A stretch of 64,000 nt of DNA from Phallus indusiatus (lineage: Eukaryota > Basidiomycota > Agaricomycetes > Phallales > Phallaceae), in assembly GCA_027605045.1 (NCBI GenBank), contig JAQFWX010000060.1, forward strand, positions 1-64,000. Direction: 5' to 3'. Below, piece after piece: positions 23,401 through 34,663 of the stretch; the stretch's first letter is position 1, and each line of letters starts with the position of its first letter. The notes under the pieces are model-generated. The model had not been told where the DNA came from, made no database searches, and saw only the letters and a program-made list of their open reading frames with translations. A program made the position numbers and the translations under genes.

Positions 23401-24010
23401 AATCCCCGAGGGCCATGCTGCTGCCATACATATGTACTAGTAGTACAGGCATGTGATTATCTTCTCGCGCTACCAAAATGCTAATGTTAGTCCATATGAT
23501 ATATCTAGTATCAGCATTTGACGAGTCGCACATACAGGGATGATCCCAGGCCTACATTCGTCGCTGTGGCGTTGTAGTCGTTAGGGGTCGTTAGGACGTT
23601 AAAGCTATTAATTATTATTGTACAGCTTTTGAAGTAGATCGTCGTTGATATTGTTATCTTCCGGCATATCAAAGTCACGATTTCAATCAGCTCCACGATT
23701 ACGACGAGTCTTCCACTTGAATTTGGGGGTGCCCTGAGTTAGCCTCCTTATTGGCCAGGGTACTTCGTAATTAATAAATTTATATTGTTCTATTGTAATT
23801 GCTATCTCACATGTACCAAAGTCGCGGCAGAATCCCCTCGGCCGACCATGCGAATGGAGTGACGTCATTTTAGCAATGCAGGCACGTATGCTTCCTTGAG
23901 CGCACGAATTTCGGAAGGCTCAAATCTTGGAAGCAGATCGCTCCACAACGCTCACTGATTTTCTCTCTCACTACAGCATCATCAGCTTATCTTCATCGCT
24001 GAATTCGAAC
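20414..24010. other. Long intergenic spacer between PKS2 and the dehydrogenase gene
   Basis: These 3.6 kb show no ORF with recognisable motifs. Next to PKS2 is a GA-rich stretch (about 20520-20545) and an AT motif TATATATATGATATGATA (about 20598-20616), which also occurs upstream of PKS1. An (ATC)n microsatellite lies at about 21160-21190. From about 22,000 to 23,900 the base composition looks like non-coding or old decayed sequence, and no terminal repeats were found. Confidence 0.5.
21160..21190. repeat. (ATC)n microsatellite
   Basis: About nine ATC units stand in the PKS2 upstream spacer. Confidence 0.85.
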
Positions 24011-25532
24011 ATGCCCACAGGATCGACTATGAAAGCGTTATACTACGAGGCGGTATGTTTTTATTCGTCTCTTAAACAGAAATATTTCGTTCAAGCCCAT
24101 TTCTCGTCTCCTAAGCCTCGGAAGTTCGACATTCGACAAGTGCCTATTCCAGTATGTGGCGATGATGAGATCCTGGTCAAAGGCATGCGATTTCCCCTAT
24201 CCCTTCTTTTTATCGTTATTGATCATCATCCTTGTCAGTACACTGCTGTGGTGTATGCGGCACGGATGCGCACATTCATGACGGCGAATTTATATCCAAA
24301 TTCCCTGTAAGACCATATCTAGAGTCATGACTTGCACCCCGTAGCCCCCGTCTAGTAGGCTGATCTTTCATTCATTTAAGCTTGTCCCCGGTCACGAAGG
24401 TGTAGGACAAATAGTTGAGATAGGGAAAAACGTCAAGGGTTTCGAATTAGGTGATAGAATTGTGGCCGATGTTGGCATTACGGTACGCAATACATTGGGC
24501 TAGTGAAGCAACGTTCTTCTCAAATCGCATATAGTGCGATACCTGTTTCTACTGTAGACGTGGCCAATCTCTTCTCTGTGAGAATTTTCAATCCAAGGGG
24601 GTCATCATCGATGGTGCTTTTGCAGAATATGTCGCTTTGTGCGTTTCCGTCGTCACATCACCTTTGTGCTATACTCTTTTCTGACATACAATCCAATTTC
24701 AGTCACTATAAGAAATGCTACAAAATCAACAATCTAACAGATGAAGAGGCAACACTCCTTGAACCTGCTGCATGTGCTATTCACGGACTCGATAAACTGA
24801 ATCCGTCTGTTGGGGTGGAAGTTCTCCTACTGGGCGCAGGTCCCACCGGTTTAATTCTGGCACAGCTACTTAAACTGAATGGGGCTTCGAAAGTCGTTAT
24901 CGCTGCTAACAAAGGCATGAAAATGGACATTGCTAAGAAACTCAACTGTGGCGATGAATATGTCGAACTGGACAGGAAAGATCCCCAGGCGCAATGGGAC
25001 AAATTGAAACAAGACAATCCTTACGGTTTCGATATCGTTGTAGAAGCGACAGGTGTCGAGAAATTAGCAAATGATGCAATTTACTACGTGCGCCGAGGTA
25101 TGACGGTATGACTTCAAAAGTTTGGTCATATTTGAGAATTCATTTGTATAGGCGGGACTTTGATGGTCTATGGTGTCTACGAGAATAAGGCTCTCGTTCA
25201 TTGGCCACCAGCAAAGATATTTGGTGACGAAATAACAGTAAGCCCGAACTTGTTCACGTTGCTGTCAGCGGGGTCTAATGCTGATACTTGTTACTACTTT
25301 ATCAGATCATTGGCTCGTTTTCTCAGACATACTGCTTCCCGCGAGCGGTTGCATACCTAGACAGCAAGAAGATCAATGTCACGGGAATGGTAAGTCTGTA
25401 CTGGTTAGGAGATTAATGCAGCCTTAATATTGCTATTACCAGGTTACCGACGTCTTCAAGCTCGAGGATTATCAGATGGCCTTGGATAAAATGAACTCGA
25501 GACAGTGCTTGAAAATAGCGATTAAACCATGA
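24011..25532 (+). CDS. Zinc-dependent medium-chain alcohol/polyol dehydrogenase (arabinitol dehydrogenase-like)
   Basis: The enzyme probably oxidises a secondary alcohol of a sugar alcohol with NAD(P). The start is [14 protein letters not shown]. The catalytic zinc site is shown by [15 protein letters not shown] and [14 protein letters not shown]. The structural zinc loop [15 protein letters not shown] supplies the four cysteines. The Rossmann motif is [17 protein letters not shown], followed by [13 protein letters not shown] and GTLMVYGVY. The protein ends [13 protein letters not shown]. At least seven introns interrupt it. The one at 24183-24238 uses a GC donor (AAAG|GCATGC), because only that donor joins ILVKV to HCCGVCGTD. 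Sequence style fits fungal D-arabinitol or L-threonine/sorbitol-type dehydrogenases; the substrate is not provable from sequence. It is tandem with the acid phosphatase, 280 bp apart. Confidence 0.9.
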
Positions 25533-25812
25533 ATTTGATATATGAAACGAGGAAGGTTGTGAAATTACAATGAAGTTTGACAATAAGGGACTCTGAATGG
25601 TTGAGTATCAAGATTTGAATTTGTAAAAAAAAATTTGTTCGGTTTTAATGAATGATCAAAGTTCCCACGACATACCGTCTTTCTCACTGCATACTTTGAG
25701 TGCATATTCCTGCATGCACTTCACTTCACTTTCCGCCATATTACCAATTCTAAATTACACATTGAGCTTGCTTCTTCCTCAGCCTCGTGTATTAAATTTC
25801 GGGGAAACAATC

Positions 25813-28036
25813 ATGCCGTCGATGACAAACGAACATCTCAAACAAACTTCCCTCCATATCGAGAATTATCCAATTGCGCCCTCAGGTTTAACTCTTGAAC
25901 AAGTACACATTTATGTCCGGCACGGTCTGTCCACAATGTATCTTTGTTTTTATTATTTGTTCTTAATAAAACGCCCTTTTTTGTGTCCAGGCGAGCGAGC
26001 ACCTGTTGGACAACGACTGACCTCTCCTCAAGCAGGCATTCCCGAACACTGGCTACTGTGCAAAGCTGGCCGTGCCATGCGTGCCATTGCTGTCGAGAGT
26101 GCAGCCGTAGCTGCACAAGGCTCGATGCGTAATCCGAGTCTGCCGCATGCAGACATGATGATGCAAGGCGACAGTCCAAGCGTTGATCCATATCTTGCAT
26201 TGTCACATGTAAGGAGGGCAGTAGAGAGAAAAGATGGCACGACGGAAGACGGAGAATGGTGGGTCTCAGCCGGGTTTGCACTCACAGATGAATCTATATT
26301 CAAACTGCAGTTAGTATGTTGGGCGAATTGACTGATCTCGGTCGGCAGGCAAGTAACACTGGCAAGAGCCTTTTCCGTAAGAAAAGTACAATCTTATGTC
26401 TTCTTTCAGTCCACTTTCCAATATGGCGTGGCTCTTCGAAGATTATATATTGATCGGTTAGTTTCCTCATCTACCCGAACTGCTGTCTCCTATCAATCAA
26501 TATAGTCTCAAACTTCTTCCGTCCATCTTACATGACGATGAGACGGCATATTTCAGGTACGTGCGTATTACGTACGATGCGTCCCCCGCGAGAAATATGA
26601 GCTTGAATTGACAATAGGTCAACAAATATGCCTCGTACAATTGAATCTCTGCAACACATTCTTCACGGCCTTTACCCACCAACTCCAGAACAAGCGTTTG
26701 TACCCAAGATTTTAATCAGGTATTTTCACTTTTTTTTAACGATACTTACAATTCAGTTCCAATCTTTCTGAGCTAGAAATGCCAAAGATGAAAATATTCT
26801 TGGTAACATGTTTGCCTGCCGGAGACTTGAATTGATGAATCTCGCTTTTGCTCAAGGTGACCAGATTTCAGATGATCTGTTAAAACTCATCTAGCTGCTA
26901 TTTCAGTTGCGGCGGATACCTTCAACCCACTTCTGGCGAAACTTGATCCCAGAGTTTCGACATATATCGGTGGCCCGTTGAGAATTGTAGGTTTCTACTT
27001 TTTTTCGGATTCACAGACTAATACGAAGAAAATATTAGGATGGCAAACCTCGTGCTTCGGGTGTCTTGGATACTGTAAATTAACTCACGCTCGTGCTTTC
27101 CTCCATGCTTTGATTTACGAGTTCTATAAGCTCCGAGCCGCTGAAGCTCACGGTTTTAAAGTACCCTCTGTTTTCGAAGAAGGGGATGTTATCGAATTAT
27201 TGGTACGTCTGATTTGTCCTTTTCTATAGTTTCAGAGCCATTTATTCATTCATGTTCGTAGGAGCGCAGTGTGGTTTCAGAATGGTTCGGAGGGTGCAAG
27301 TCTGGTCACTACTGTCTTCGTAGTGAGCCCAACTAATTTGCCTAACAGATAAATACCACGAGTTTCGTAGACTTGCCATGGGACGGTTGTTAGATGACTT
27401 GCAACGCAAAATGTCTCGTAAAGCTTCTTTGGGCGAAAAAGACCCTTTGAAGATTCTAATACATTCGACACATGTATGATTAAAATGTACTAGCGATATG
27501 ACCGGATATATGCTTATAGTTTATTAGGATACAGCCTTGGCAGGATTATGCGCCACGCTGGACGTATTTGATTATCAGTATGTCAACGTTCAGAGATAAC
27601 GTTTTACTTTCCCTTATTCCCATCTAGCTGGCCTTCTTTTACTGCGGCAATAACATTTGAATTATTCAGCTCATCTGATCCCATCCCACCTCCGGATTTA
27701 ACGAAGACAACAGGCCTCACATCCTTTTTTTCGCCATTTACATCTCTCTTTGCTGGATTTCCTATAAGCCCTATGCCCAATTTTTTTTCATCAACCCCTG
27801 CGCGACCGCAATTTCAGCATTATGTCCGAATGCGCTATCAAGATCGTACATTACCTTTGCCAATATGCGCAGATCCCGGGAAACATCTCGATGGGCATCC
27901 TGAGTTTTGCAACTTGCAAGCATTTCAGGAAGCCATTCAAAATCTCGTTCCCGGTGACTTTGACGCAGAGTGTCAGAATAGCACTGAATTGGATAAAGTT
28001 CCTATTCCTGTTGTCCGAACCGCCGTAGGTGGATGA
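25813..28036 (+). CDS. Histidine acid phosphatase (phosphoglycerate-mutase-like superfamily, branch 2)
   Basis: The catalytic RHGxRxP motif is present as YVRHGERAPVG, split by an intron inside HG. The second catalytic pair is in LIHSTHDTALAGLCATLDVF near 27460-27570. Between them are MLGELTDLGRQ, TNMPRTIESLQHIL and a helical cap region. No clear signal peptide is seen from the chosen ATG (25813, MPSMTNEHLKQ). An in-frame ATG at 25648 would add a hydrophobic leader with LLLPQPRVLNF, so a membrane-anchored or organellar form is possible. About nine introns. The one at 26349-26409 has a GC donor (CAG|GCAAGT), the only donor that keeps GRQ-STFQYGVALRRLYIDRL in frame. The closest known types are lysophosphatidic acid phosphatase (ACP6) and yeast-like acid phosphatases; the substrate is unknown. 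Confidence 0.88.
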
Positions 28037-28787
28037 AAGCTCGCAATTCTGTAGCCTTGAGTCGTCTATAACGCGAGGAAGGAAATCAGATCAGGTTTGT
28101 GTCATATACAGTTAGTTTTGCCAATTTCTGACCAAGCTACCTACTAACCATTGTCTTCTCTTTGAGGGAGGAGAATTTTGCTTTTGATTTTCGCTCACAC
28201 AGCATAACCGTTTCCAAATATTTACCTTTGCGTTATCAAATATTCCTGCCGTATCTTATGCATGAGCCTCCTTAGGTTAATTGGAAGGAAGCCGCATATA
28301 CGCTATCTCACCCAACAATATATGCACTCAATTTCTCGACAGCTGTTTGGCCAAAGAAGTGTATATCAAGGTGATAAACGTATCTCTTGCTTAGCACATC
28401 CTGCGAACATGGGGAAAAGTGGTTAAACGATATTATCAATTCAGTCTTTGGTCTTCGGTAAGTCCTTGCCTCACTGCGTAACCGGCTTAATGGCACAGAA
28501 AAGGAACTCTAATTCATTCTAAAACTGAGATTTTATCGACTGAATTAGTCTTGTTGTGTGTAATTGAGCTTTCCAAATAACTGGAAATTCATATGATGAG
28601 TGGAGACCTGCTCGGTAAACAAAACTAGAAGGGGTAATATTATTCTAATAGCATACAGTCTAAAGCAAAAAGAGTATTGATCTTAAAAGCAAGGTGAGTG
28701 TGGTATCTGGAAGGAGTGCGAATAATGCTATGTCCAAACGCGTGAGAAAGCTAAGAATGAGGATGTGTAGAGCGAAAATGAAAAACC
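28037..28787. other. Convergent spacer
   Basis: These 750 bp between two converging genes show no coding signal. They should hold both 3' UTRs. Confidence 0.5.
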
Positions 28788-30959
28788 CTAGTTGCCAGAG
28801 TAAAGGTCAACTAGGATAGTGGTAATGCCGATCACTGAAAAGAATTTAGGTCTGAGGTCTGCGATGTTTAAAAAAAATCAGGAGGACTTACCTATTTCTA
28901 TAGCAATGAGTACAATGACTATTTGTTCTAGTCTCTCGGCATGACGACTAGCAGCTGATTCTTTGAGCAGCTGTAACATGTCTTGTAGGACCTACAAGCA
29001 GGCGTCAAATACTCGTCATTGCATATGATAGATGAAATATATACATACTTCAACCCGAGCGTTGAGCACCCGCGTGCGTTGCGGTATTTCAAGGTAACTT
29101 CTGGCGGCGTCGTACAAAGGTTGGAGATCCGGAAAGCTCTGTCGCGTATTGAGTAACTAATTATATTACACCTAGTAAAAACTCACCCAAAATATTTCCT
29201 TTATTCAAGATAGGATGTCAGAGGTATCCATGCGAATATTTGAGTATATTTACCGGTGCATCCAACACGGAGCCAACGAGATTAATATTTATCCGTAGCA
29301 TAAACAATTGCCCAATTTGGCGCATTATTTCTTTATGTTTCATCTGTTTAATGTGTAAGAATATTCAAAAGGTTACTATCGTAAATGACAGACTTTGATT
29401 TTGCCAGTTTTGGAAATTATGCCGGGAATGTCCTTAGTTTGTTCAATTGTGTTCGATATTAACTCCTCAAACTATCGAAATACATATTAAATATAAGAAA
29501 CATCAGAAGACCAGATTGACCTACCAGGGATATTTTGACAGATTGGGACAGGGCATGTGAAAGAGACAGTTTGGTCCTGCCACAGCTTAGAATCTCAATC
29601 ATCAGCGAAAAAAATGAACCAACATGTAACTTGATCCCTTTCTCAATGTTCTAAAAATAGTAAATATAGTGCCAGACACACATCCCCAAACTCACATGAC
29701 ATCATTGTAAATGCTGGAAACACGAAACCAGGTTAAGAGTGTGGAACTCCAGCAAGTACAATCATAAAATAACTAACCGGCTGTAGTCTGCATAATAGAA
29801 ATTGAGGTCTTCCATTTCCACACTTTCGGAAGCTAGATGAAGTGATACTTCTAAATTAAAACAAATCATTGCGGAATGCAGCTTACGAAGCTTTTCGACT
29901 TCAAATCGCCGGCTATTCAGATTGCATTATGAGTTTGGATGTAAAAGGGGCAAGAAAGGGCTGAAAAGACATACATCGATGTAAGGAACCGTTTTTCCTG
30001 AGCTTCTGTCATACCCCACATAACAACCGTCTAACCGTAGGAAATTGTTTTTACACAAATTGATCACAAGAAATTCACTATTGGGTGACCCTTACCCCAT
30101 ACTCGAAGAGAAATACGTCTGCTTCTCCTTCTGTTTGCTCTGTTTGGAATCGTTTAATTTTAGGCTTGGTCTCAGATCGGCGTGTCATTTCGTCAGTGGA
30201 GACCGGTGCTAAATTCGTCTCTGAATTGATTGAAATAAGATAGTCTCTGTCGCTGTTGCTACCCAAATTGGCGCTAGGGTCCACGTCCGATGTAGTATGT
30301 TGTTGAGTTTTTAGGTCATATGAATAGGGTGTATAAATTACTTCATCGAAACGTCGAACTGCCGTGCGATAGGCCGACTTCCGCGCATGAAAGAATTTCA
30401 ATAAATCATCCATGCGATATGAACTGGGTTTCACGGGTTTAATTAAAAAAGAGAGCAAAGACGCACAGCGTGAAGATCGACATACTTGGCAGTGCAATAA
30501 GCCGTAACTCGAGGTAACGACTTGGCAGTTTTTTTTGTTAAACGTAGAGCATCTTTTCTTGCCGTCCCTGCGGGTATTTGGGAGATTTGATTATAAACCT
30601 AAATATTGTGGAATTAAGTTTCTCTGGCGGGCTTAGAAAGTTTAATAAAGGTCAGAACTTCGACATCCTCTTGATCCTGGAGCTCCTCCGACTCGTCTTC
30701 CTCACTCGTTTCGGTTTGCTTAGGAGCTTCAGAGACATCAGCTAGATCTGAGTCGTCAATCAATTGACCAGTCTTAGGCCCTGCGGTTGAGAGAGCTTGG
30801 TCGGGTTCGGGCTGTTCAGGCAATACTTTCAGTTTGCCGGCTGCTTTAGTGCTCCTGAGATTCCATGTTACAATATATGAGTAATGAATCGCAGGAGTTA
30901 TAGAGCCTTTACCTATTTGCGCCTCTCGTTCGTTCGGACATCTTAGCGTCGAGAGACAT
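28788..30959 (-). CDS. DUF155 family membrane protein (Rmd1/Rmd8/Sif2-Sif3/RMND1-like)
   Basis: The first exon reads MSLDAKMSERTRGANR. An acidic, low-complexity region follows (DLADVSEAP...TSEEDESEELQDQED), then KFFHARKSAYRTAVRRFDEVIYTPYSYD and, after a Ser/Thr-rich linker, EADVFLFEYGV, the DUF155 signature. Further small exons give NLFLRFD-type and SHALSQSVKISL-type segments, then MLRININLVGSVLDAPEYFW, PDLQPLYDAARSYLEIPQRT and RVLNARVEVLQDMLQLLKES. The C-terminus (RLEQIVIVLIAIEI then IGITTILVDLYSGN) is a transmembrane helix and stops at 28788. It has about ten introns. Family members sit in mitochondrial inner or nuclear/ER membranes; yeast mutants affect meiotic nuclear division and human RMND1 affects mitochondrial translation. 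Which subfamily this is cannot be settled here. Confidence 0.85.
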
Positions 30960-32755
30960 TAGACAACGTTGTAGCTTGCAAGCTCCAGGCAAGGGCAAAT
31001 GTGACGTTGCTGATCAAATTACGATTATGCAATTGTGCCAATATTAGATAAAATCACATGATATGTAGATTACAAATGACTGACACCCACATGAGTCCAT
31101 GTAACTCTCCCCAGATGAGTCCACCTTCTGTCATTGGGTGTACAGTGTAAATGAGTTTCCATATTACATGACTACAAATTACGAGGCCGATCACGGAAGG
31201 TGTCCTGAAAACGCTTGGTTTAAACTTTACTTTTATATTTCGAAGGACACCAGCTGACGAATGCAATGCAGGCTTAGGGGGGTGCGCCAACTCTCACGAA
31301 CCATTTATATCCAGAATCTGTGCGAAGACATCCCTGTAGGCATCCCATGTTCCGCGTAATACAAGCAATACATATTTTATTTAGGGATAGCCAGGTCGGA
31401 TGCGACTTTTGGAAGCATGAAGCATAATTCGGAATTCAGAAGTAAATCGCCTAAGTCTGACTTGGGTATATCTGGGATATTTTGAATCTCCACCACTACG
31501 TTTAATTGGCCACGTGGACTTTTTGGAGTGCACCACTGATGACTTCGATCTAGGTACACCGGCCGAGATATCATAATTATCTGCTGGACCAAATAGCTTG
31601 TCCTTATCTATCTCTACGTGACATCTTAGGCTGCGCACTCCATCTCGAAGCAGCTGCACCGTCCTTCAATAATGATAATGTCGTAATCACGCTTTGTTTC
31701 CACTTGGGTCGTCCGCGTCAAGTGATCCACGACATGTTCGTATACTGGGTCCTGTCATACTACACAAATGAACTCCTGTGCGCAATAACGCCATACATGG
31801 AATGTTTACGTTCTCTTAGTGTCAGCTCGGTCTTCTTTCTCCAGAAGCATACCCACGAGAGATTAAACTATAAGAAGAGGGTGCTCATTTAGTGCACCCT
31901 ATTTGTTTACACGCAACGTTCTCTCGCCTTGCCCGATAATTTATGTAATAGCCCGGATTTTGGCATGCTACGGTAACTCTTTCGCTTGTTAATAACTTGA
32001 AAAGCCTGATGAAAAATCTTGAAAGAAAAACCTTGATAGCCTTTTTTCACTTGGGAATTCTCAAACCGCCGTTTCGGAAGCATTCCATATCATTTATTTA
32101 AGAAGGAGAGCTGCCATTGAATGACTGGATCTGCCAGAGTTTTCTTGAAATTGATGTGAGAAATAACGGTATTGGTTAAAGAAACGGCTAATCGAATAGA
32201 CAGTGACGGAATTTGATGATGGGTATGCTATTATGATATTATGTCAAATTCAAAGTTCATTAGCCTTGTCTCTGCCTTTATTTTTTGAATAATCTGACAA
32301 TTCGAAATATGGCGGCCATTACGTTTGACACATTCCAGTTGAGAGTCTCGAGGAATCTCTTTTCGCCTTGGAATATGGGTGAAGGATGCAATTCAAACCT
32401 CATAGAGTGCCCTCTGGAAAACAATTATCTGAGCAACCGGGTAATCGTTTGCCGTAAGATCATGTACGAGATAGAGATAATACAAGAAATAGTTTAACAG
32501 CTCGAAACGAAAGAACGCGCCCTATGTAACAAACAAAGGAAAGGCTGAGGGGCAAAACAAGGAAAACAATGATAAGAGAGATTTGCTAGTCAACACAGAC
32601 GCGTCCATGAGCGACATTTGAATGGAATGGAGCAATATAATAAACAAAGAATCTGCAGATGAAATAATTTCAAGCAAACAAAAAAATTGGGGAGCAGCAA
32701 TGAAAATATAAAGAAGAGTATATCTTGATGACTAGAAGTACAGTTGAAATTGAGG
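30960..32755. other. Intergenic spacer
   Basis: These 1.8 kb hold weak overlapping ORFs on the minus strand (about 31377-31659) without known motifs or plausible splice partners. I do not call a gene. The left edge should carry the promoter of the DUF155 gene. Confidence 0.45.
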
Positions 32756-33976
32756 TTAATTGATAGAGGGGAAAGCACGTAAAACAACTTCGTCGGCAGG
32801 ATGACGTCTAGGATGGTGTAGAGACTGAAGGTACGAAAGAGGAGCAAGCTTGTTTCCGACTTTTCGCTTTTCACAAGGGAATTTATCGATTGACATCTGG
32901 TCTTGCCGGTCTCGCGATGATTTTGCTGGGTAGTCCTCGTTGTCCTTCCCATCATAATCTGCATTCATGCCGGAAAATGGAGGGGGGGTTGGTGAACCAA
33001 TACGAGGGTCAAAGGGAAGACAGGCTAGGTATGGAACAGGCTCGTCGCCCGAGGATTGAGGATCCGAGACTGGACTTGGGAGGTCAACTGGATAAGGTCT
33101 GCGCGACTCTTTCCTTTTTTGCCACATCGCGAGCGGCGGTACATTCCTGGAGGTACAGTAACGCCCCTCATACAGGGGATGTCATCGACTGTGTTCATGC
33201 CATTGACGGTCGCCTGTGTGAAATAGGCGGCTAAAGAAAGCCATGGAGAAAAAGTCGGTTTCAGAAGGAGAGTCCACCCCATACATGGATCAATAACGAA
33301 AAACTTACTCAAGTGCCATTTCTTGGGACCAGTGGGCAAGTTGACCCAAGCTGAATAGGTCTGCTTGGTGAGAACGTCGCTACCTTCGGCTTTTGTGAAC
33401 TTCTCCTGATAAAAGAGGAACTTATATAGAGGGAAAGAGCTGGTGTGAGTGAATGCCTGAACTGCAATGTGGAGGTCTAAACACGCACATCCTGTAGGGA
33501 CAGAAAACAAAGATACAAATCAGTACTGGACCATACGCATACAGGAGGGAGACGGAGGATGGTGGTGAGAGGTGGAAAATTAATAAAACATACGTCTCGG
33601 ACACGACTGGGCCCCCAGCGCAAACCATCCGTCCAGCGCTCGATACCAAGGCCAGCAGCTTCAGAAGTCGTACTGCGTTCCTCCCACACAAAGACTGAGC
33701 CCGGACGGACGTACCGACGTTCTTCGGCATCTAGTCTACGATGCACCATGGGACCCAAAATACGAAGGACGCCTGCGGCATGAAAGATACGGTGTGCATC
33801 GTCAGTTGTTCTTTGTTTTTGGTGTGTTTTTTGTTGATTTTTGAAGGAAACGTTTTCAGGATTGAGGGCGGCGGACACGTAAGAAAAGTAAGATGCGTAT
33901 GAAAAAAAAAAGAAAGGAGGGGTAAATGAAAAGCAGCTTACATGATGCGCGTATTAGTGCAGGTGGGCAGCTGCAT
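32756..33976 (-). CDS. WOPR-domain transcription factor (Gti1/Pac2/Wor1/Ryp1 family)
   Basis: WOPR proteins are fungal-specific DNA-binding switches controlling morphology, conjugation, secondary metabolism and virulence. The first exon (MQLPTCTNTRIM, ATG at 33976) joins an exon with TTDDAHRIFHAAG, RRLDAEERRYVRPGSVFVWEER and GLGIERWTDGLRWGPSRVRD. These are the hallmark residues of the first WOPR lobe (GSVFVW, RWTDG.RW..SR). The second lobe follows: FLFYQEKF, LTKQTYSAWVNLPTGPKKWHL, then AYFTQATVNGMNTVDDIP. The C-terminus is proline/serine-rich (PVDLPSPVSDPQSSGDEP; IGSPTPPPFSG), as expected for an activation region, and ends RAFPSIN. The exact boundary of the first intron (about 33800-33941) is uncertain. 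It is tandem with the DNAJC11 gene. A possible regulator of the nearby PKSs, but that is inference only. Confidence 0.9.
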
Positions 33977-34663
33977 TACTACCGAGAGGGTAACAAAGAC
34001 TCGGGATAGGAAAGAAAGGAGGAAATGATAGCGGGCGGGTAGGAGTAAAGTACTGTGTTGCTGGAGACGAGGAGGAGGAGGATGAGATTTATAGCGGAAT
34101 AAACGGATGACTGGTTTTCAGCGTTTGTACAGAAAGGTGCGAGGGTTCGCGGGATCGAAGAACATTGGACTGGAGAATACGTAATGAAGAGCTTTGTTTG
34201 AATAAAAATATTTATTTCGCAAAAATAAAACTGATATTGCAACTAAAAAAATATATTATTCTGTGTGTATTACGTGATTACGACAGTAAGACCCGATGGC
34301 TTGACAATCACAGATAACCTTTTTTACTTGTCTCTCTTCGGTTTCTTTTTCTCACCCGCATACAAAGAATGGCAGGCAGGTCTAGGATGACAGTGGACAG
34401 CTACATATATCATGAACATGTGGGTGTGTTATGTATTACTCTTTGCACTTGTATACACAATTGTCAAAATAATTTGCAGTGGTCAGTTTATTCCCCAGTT
34501 TTTTTTGTGTGTGTGCATGTATGTTTCATTCCTACATCATACGCGATTTCCGCTACTACCACCGCTATTCATCCATCGGCTCCTAATTACCCTACTAAAT
34601 GTGCTATAATTCATTTACATTAATTTTAATTCATAAATTATTACTTTTTATAAGAAATGTAAA
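33977..34663. other. Spacer upstream of the WOPR gene
   Basis: These 690 bp hold AT-rich sequence and the end region of the DNAJC11-like gene. It is presumably the WOPR promoter/5' UTR. No ORF of interest. Confidence 0.5.

Noticed and set aside
20414..24010. Cluster accessory genes in the PKS2 upstream spacer
   Set aside because: No ORF above about 130 codons, no P450, transferase, transporter or regulator motif in any frame.
31377..31659. Possible small gene on the minus strand
   Set aside because: Two overlapping frames of similar length, no recognised motif, and no convincing splice sites.
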